Source: Rhypophila decipiens (lineage: Eukaryota; Ascomycota; Sordariomycetes; Sordariales; Naviculisporaceae). From it: a stretch of DNA of 64,000 nucleotides. The first letter of the stretch is position 1. Every line of letters starts with the position of its first letter. A model generated the notes under the pieces. The model made no database searches. It was given only the letters and a program-made list of their open reading frames with translations, and was not told the DNA's origin. This document shows, one piece after another, positions 59,305 to 64,000 of the stretch. The translations under genes were made by a program, and so were the position numbers. The stretch covers positions 432,101 through 496,100 of the forward strand of contig MU858057.1 in assembly GCA_033297075.1 (NCBI GenBank), written 5' to 3'.

Positions 59305-61039
59305 ATGATGGCGGACGATCCGCACAACACCAGCGACATTTCAGACACGGTCGACGTCGGGAACACAAAGGAAGACGCCGAGACCACGGCCGCGCGCAGG
59401 GAGCTCAAACAGACAACCATCTCCGAGAAACGCGGCAAGGCTGACAAGAGCGGCTCAGGCGACGAGGTGCTCACAGAGAGGACCGCTTTACACACGCCTT
59501 CACCCGAAAATGGCTCGCCCAGTTTAGATCCCGACGACCTGAAGGAGCAGGTGTGGTCGCCAAAAAAGAAGAGAGCCCACGATGAACTAGACCAGGAGCA
59601 CGAGGCGACACGAGACTTGCTCAACGACGAGGGGGTCTCAAAAACTACTAGCGCCACGGTTCCAGCTAAGAGTAGATCCGTCCGCTCTGAACCAGAAAAG
59701 AAACGGGCCCGCGATCGTCAAGCTGATGAGGAGGCCCGAAATTCACAGGACGAAGAGGTATGCACACACTTTCTTTTGCAGGAAATTGAGATTGATCTAA
59801 TTGTCAAACAACCACAGGAGCCGCGATCCGATTCCTCAGCCAGGTCAAGCCTTGACGGGAAGCCATCGGATGTGCCAGGCTCAAGTTCTGTCCCAGAGAA
59901 CAAGGATAAAGAGGACGAGAAACCCAAAACTTCAGCATCCTCCTTTGCCAGTTCGGCGTTTGGAAAACTCGCATCGTCCTCAACGTCCCCCTTTGGTGCT
60001 CTGGGCGCCGCATCAGCATCGAAGCCTAGTCTATTTGGAAATACAGGAGCAACTTCAGGCTTTGGGGCTCTCGGATCCTCGTCCAGTTCAGCTACGACGC
60101 AGCCCAAGCCAAGTTTTGGTGGAGCGACAGCCGCGCTTTCCCCGTTCGGTATTGTCAACGGCGGCGGGAAATCTGTCTTTGGAGGCGGTGGATCGGCGTT
60201 CGGCTCATCTTTTGGCGGCAGTGTGCTTGGAGCGCCTAGATTGAGCTCCTTTGCTAAGCCCGGAGAGGCTCTCAAGAGCGACAAGCCCGCCAGACCATTT
60301 GGAGCACCCGAGAGTGATGCCGAGGATGATAGTGGAGAGGAAGACCAGGAAAGTGGCAATGAGGACGGCGAGAAGGATGAGGACAAGGCGGAAGAGCAAG
60401 AGGCGAAGAAAGAGTTGGACGAAAAGAAGCGCGTCAAACTCCACAAAGGTAAGGCCCAGATTCATGGCGCCTGATGCCGTAAGAGAACCATACTAACCCA
60501 TCATCCAGTCGAGATCGATAATGGCGAGAGCAACGAGGCAACGCTACTTTCCCTACGGGCCAAGATGTTCCAACTTGAGAAGGGCGAAGGATGGAAGGAA
60601 AGGGGAGCGGGCAATCTCAAGGTCAACGTGCCCAAAGCAAGCGTTGACTTTGACGATGCAGGCAATCCTATCCCGGGTTCCTTTGACGCTTCTGTGCTGG
60701 ACGAGAATGAGGAAGCTGTCCTGCCACAAAACGTTCGCTTAATCATGCGCCAGGATCGCACAGGACGCGTAATTCTCAACGCCCCCATTCTGCCCGCCAT
60801 GACGTTCAGTTTGGACAAGAAGCTCAAGGCTTCTTATCTTCTGTTTACGGCTTTTGAGGGCACCGAGGCCAAACCGGTGCAGCTGAAGGTATGTGTCTCA
60901 CCTCCCTGCCACTCCCATAGTTCTATGGTGGAGAGGATCGACGTACTAACCTGTGTCTCTTCTCTAGATGGCTGATGTCAACGCTACGGCCGTTAAGGAG
61001 CTCGTGGACCTTATCCAGAGGGGCTTATCAGATGTCTAG
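59305..61039 (+). CDS. YRB2: Yrb2-like Ran-binding nuclear protein (FG repeats + RanBD)
   Basis: Exons 59305-59757, 59818-60448, 60509-60888 and 60968-61039 give 511 residues. Yrb2 (RanBP3 in animals) is a nuclear Ran-GTP-binding cofactor for Crm1 export. The N-terminal third is charged with KR-rich patches (KKKRAHDEL, EKKRARD) that may be nuclear import signals. The middle holds scattered FG motifs (FGKL, FGAL, LFGN, FGG, VFGG, FGSS). An acidic stretch follows, then a Ran-binding domain (about 360-500): EATLLSLRAKMFQLEKGEGWKERGAGNLKV and RLIMRQDRTGRVILNAPIL. The last exon has 23 codons. The first intron (59758-59817) is 60 bp with no in-frame stop; retention would add 20 residues. Confidence 0.92.
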
Positions 61040-61999
61040 GAGACAAGACTTAGGAGCTGCAGTGGGACGGAACCAGCAAAATGAATTCATTTGCAGAGTA
61101 TGTCTTATTTTTCCCTGTCTATCCGCCGTGTTCGGACACGGGCAGAACAGCGCAAAGGTCTGCCATCCTCCTCCTGGTCCTCGTCATAGGCTCTTTTCCT
61201 GTCAGTATATATGCTGAGCGAACCAGGAACAGAGAGGTATCTGTGGCGCCTTGTAATGAGAGATGGAGAAAAAGGAAGGAAGATGTGGAGCGGGGCTGAA
61301 AGAAATAGTGGTGTAGACAACACATCAACACTCGCAGACGCCTATCTAGCTAATATGGCTACTTAACTACCGGATTCCTGTAAGAGGAATTGCTGTTATG
61401 GTCATCATGAGCTCCCTAGCTAGTGGCAGACATCTACTAAATATTAGACTTTTTTGTGTCCATCTTGTTTATTCTCTTTTGTTTCCCTTACTACATACAT
61501 GTACGCCTGTTGCGTTCTCCAGCCACAGAACGACGTGCTCTGCTGGAGATGACTCTCTGTAGCTCGATTATAATCCTTATGAACTTGTCTCTGCAACGAT
61601 GGTAGAGGAAGACCAAATACTATCCAGCACTTCTAGGCTTAGTAATTCTGTCCCATGAGTAATTTTGCTGTTTTCTATTCCTCCATGACGGAGCGGAGTT
61701 CGGCAGCAGTGACAAACAGCTCTCTCGATGCGAGGTTGTCATTACCTAAGCCGGCTAGTCTATCCACGTGACCGCATTTCGCCAATTGGCTCCTGCAAGC
61801 TCGGGGAAGCTCAGCTCGCCTCTGACGTTGGGAAAAGCAAGCTAAAGGGCTCATCAATTGAATTGGCCAACCCTAGGTCTTCAGACCTCGACAAAACAAA
61901 AGCTGCACCCTTGCAGTACAACGGGGTCCGGACACATCCCCTTTCTCCGCCCAGACAACACGCAACATAACACACACACGAGAACCGTAGTCATCCACG
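61040..61999. other. YRB2-NDUFA5 intergenic region
   Basis: 0.96 kb with nothing recognised; CA-rich just before the NDUFA5 ATG. Confidence 0.5.
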
Positions 62000-62889
62000 A
62001 TGCGTCGGACATTCCGCCTCCTCGCGAGCGTCAAGCCAGCGCGGTACCTTGAGCCCGGCACGCCGACGGGTCTGACAGGCTTGCGCACACACACCTCCCC
62101 CCGCGCGACGCTGCTCTACCTCTACTCATCGACGCTCGACAAGCTGCAATCCGCCCCCGAGCACTCGCTGTACAGACAATCCGTCGAGGCGCTGACCAAG
62201 CACCGCAAGTCGCTGGTCGAGAGCGTCGTTCCCGAGGGATTCGCCGAGTGGGAGGAGAAGGCGGCCAAGCTGATTGCCGACCATCCGGATCTGGTCAATT
62301 CGAACAAGAGGAACAGCGATGGGAGCCATCGTGTCGCGGTGGCGGATGAGAAGGAGGGAAGGACGTATATTATCAGCCATGTGCCGAGGGAGATGGACCA
62401 GCGGGCGTTGGAGTGGGATGGCGAGGTGAATTTGGGGCCTGCGCCGGAAGGGAGCCGGACGTTGGAGGAAAGACGGGCTGCGCTTTCGCAGGGGGTTGAA
62501 GAGAAGAGTCCCGGTGATGCTGTCGAGTGGATTGCTGAGCCGATGCTCACCGCTGATCAGTAGGTTTTTCTTTTCCTTCTTTTTATACCAAGTTGTTGGC
62601 TTGCTAGTAGGGTTGAGAGGAAAAGATTTAATGAGTATTAACTGAGGCTTATAGGATCTCGCAGCTCGAGCACAAGATTGGAGCGGGTCTGATCGAGGAG
62701 GTTATTCAGGTTGCCGAGGGAGAGCTCAAGCTCGTGGATACCATGCTGCAAGCCAAGGTGTAAGTTTGTTGTGCCAATATTTTCTGTATATCTGACAGAT
62801 CTTGCTGACAACGATGGGAATACAGCTGGGAGAGCCTGGAGGAGCAGCCCAGAGAGGGCCAGTGGACCTATTGGGCGCGGAAAGAGTAG
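62000..62889 (+). CDS. NDUFA5: Complex I 29.9 kDa subunit, NDUFA5 family
   Basis: Exons 62000-62559, 62655-62759 and 62826-62889 give 242 residues. It is an accessory matrix-arm subunit of mitochondrial NADH:ubiquinone oxidoreductase, called 29.9 kDa in Neurospora. The N-terminus (MRRTFRLLASVKPARYL) is an Arg-rich mitochondrial presequence. The NDUFA5 domain follows: LYSSTLDKLQSAPEHSLYRQSVEALTKHR and VPEGFAEWEEKA. Fungal members have a longer C-terminus than the animal B13 subunit, seen here as 'QLEHKIGAGLIEEVIQVAEGELKL' (written across the second exon) ending WTYWARKE. Last exon joins VWES. Yeasts such as Saccharomyces lack complex I, so this supports a filamentous fungus. Confidence 0.94.
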
Positions 62890-63413
62890 CTGCATACCAA
62901 CCAACATACACCGACTCAACAACAACACAAACAACGAAACGACTTAAATAGAGGCCCATGGCATGGCATGTTTTGTTTGTATCATTATCGTTGATAAGGA
63001 GGCCCGAGAAGGCTGTATATACAATACCCTTCTGGACCTCTGCGAGCTAGGTACTTGCGCCATACATGTAGTTTTTGAAGAAGATGAACTTCAAGGCGTC
63101 TGCAAGGTGATTCAACCGGCCGATCGAGTGCACCTCGTATGTTGGCTGACTGATTTATGCATGTCGATTTTCAAACCCAGTTTACTGATGATGTATCCTG
63201 CCCAATGACACTCGAGGTCAGTAACGGCAGGAAATGGGGAAAAGGTCGAGATCTGGGTGATCTTTTTTAGTAATACGGGTCCAAGGTTCTGCTTTCGTAA
63301 ACAAATTCAGGGCAGTTGCGTTTTGGATATATTTATGTTGATGATGCAAAACTTTTTGTATTACAGTCCTCTTCTTTTCAACATGAAGTACTACGGTCTG
63401 TCGTTTGGCGCTA

Positions 63414-63592
63414 CCATATCTACTCAAAAAAGAGGAAAACCCCTAATGACAGAGTAGGCCTAGTGGGTAAGAGAAAGAGGTTAAGCGCAAGTGAAAAGTG
63501 GACCAAAGGTGGGGGCCTTCTCGGCTTCTCGCCTGCAAAAGCCAGGCGGGCACTAGTCACTAGGGGTTTTCCTCTTTTTTGAGTAGATACGG
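63414..63592. mobile_element. MITE-like element, mariner type, 37-bp TIRs
   Basis: Terminal inverted repeats at 63414-63450 and 63556-63592 match over 37 bp with two mismatches (both A/G transitions). The ends begin CCATATCTACTC and CCGTATCTACTC. A TA dinucleotide flanks each side (63412-63413 and 63593-63594), as expected for the TA target of Tc1/mariner elements. The 105-bp interior has no coding capacity and is GC-richer than the flanks. It is a non-autonomous element. Confidence 0.75.
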
Positions 63593-63963
63593 TATATGGA
63601 GAAGCGGGTGCTGAGCTATACACATACATCGAACACAACATTTGACCAAATAGTCCTAACTAGTATGGCATTTTAAGTGTTATTAAAGCTATTCCAAGAT
63701 ACTCAAGTGTTAAAGATAATAAATGAACTACGCTGGACTTGAAAATCCAGTCCGATTAAACTACACTCCATTAGTAGCTGCGTTAGCTTGTCAACCTTAG
63801 CATTAGATCCTAGAGTAACCAAATATGTTAACACTTAATCAGTCCCCGTGCTTGGATTTACTGGTAGTATAATTAAATTACCATTCTCTATTAACAGCGT
63901 TTGGAAATGTAACGATCGTGACATACCACACCACTACGTAACATAGCCCAAAAGAGCAACTAG

Positions 63964-63988
63964 ACTTGATTGGAAGATCCAATCAAGT
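63964..63988. repeat. Short perfect palindrome at right edge
   Basis: Two 11-bp arms (ACTTGATTGGA / TCCAATCAAGT) separated by three bases. A weaker one with arms CTGGA / TCCAG lies at 63733-63750. They may mark element ends or be incidental in AT-rich DNA. Confidence 0.6.
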
Positions 63989-64000
63989 AAATGGTATGTA

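Larger units (their letters stand above)
62890..64000. other. AT-rich right edge with mobile-element remains
   Basis: Contains the MITE-like element at 63414-63592 and two small palindromes at 63733-63750 and 63964-63988. From about 63600 on it is clearly AT-richer than the rest of the window, and stops are dense in all frames. No gene is supported. Confidence 0.55.

Noticed and set aside
59718..60446. Minus-strand frame of 242 residues over YRB2
   Set aside because: Antisense to the FG-repeat and acidic region; composition mirrors the repeats and has no domain.

Overview
The window is nuclear DNA from a filamentous ascomycete (Pezizomycotina). Genes carry many short introns (about 50-100 bp) with GTRNGT donors, CTAAC-type branch sites and YAG acceptors. 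Proteins restricted to or typical of fungi are present: the DASH subunit Dad4, Nca2, Slh1, a Ski2-family helicase, Erg25 with fungal features, and a 29.9 kDa-type complex I subunit that yeasts lack. A member of the Sordariomycetes is my best guess, from overall protein flavour only. There are no rRNA or tRNA genes I could recognise, no CRISPR array and no biosynthetic gene cluster. It is mostly a housekeeping region.

Layout, left to right: a metal-dependent amidohydrolase (-); a pterin-4a-carbinolamine dehydratase-like protein with very long introns and a repeated Cys-pair tail (+); ERG25 sterol C4-methyl oxidase (-); NCA2 (+), which contains a decayed 45-bp repeat array and an intron apparently made from it; a SEC4/Rab8 GTPase (+); ARP5 (-), DAD4 (-) and IES6 (+); GOT1 (+); profilin (-); a 3.7 kb stretch with only weak ORFs and a 36-bp inverted repeat; a polyQ disordered protein (+); the 2050-residue SLH1/ASCC3 helicase (+); a 1143-residue disordered protein (-); a 2.9 kb gene-free stretch; a TatD-family hydrolase (-); a small membrane protein (+); SPC24 (-) and FIS1 (+), divergent; a RING-H2 ubiquitin ligase (+); a single-pass membrane protein with a PPxY motif (+); a YRB2-type Ran-binding protein (+); and complex I NDUFA5 (+). 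The right end becomes AT-rich and carries a 179-bp element with 37-bp terminal inverted repeats flanked by TA, probably a mariner-type MITE.

Functional themes: INO80 chromatin remodelling (ARP5 and IES6, direct partners in INO80, sit within 2 kb of each other with DAD4 between), kinetochore (DAD4 of DASH, SPC24 of NDC80), secretory traffic (SEC4, GOT1), mitochondria (NCA2, FIS1, NDUFA5) and ubiquitin (the RING protein and the PPxY membrane protein). Exon structures were deduced by hand from conserved protein sequence plus splice signals. Several genes have tiny first coding exons (3, 13, 16, 17 nt) that simple ORF finding would miss.
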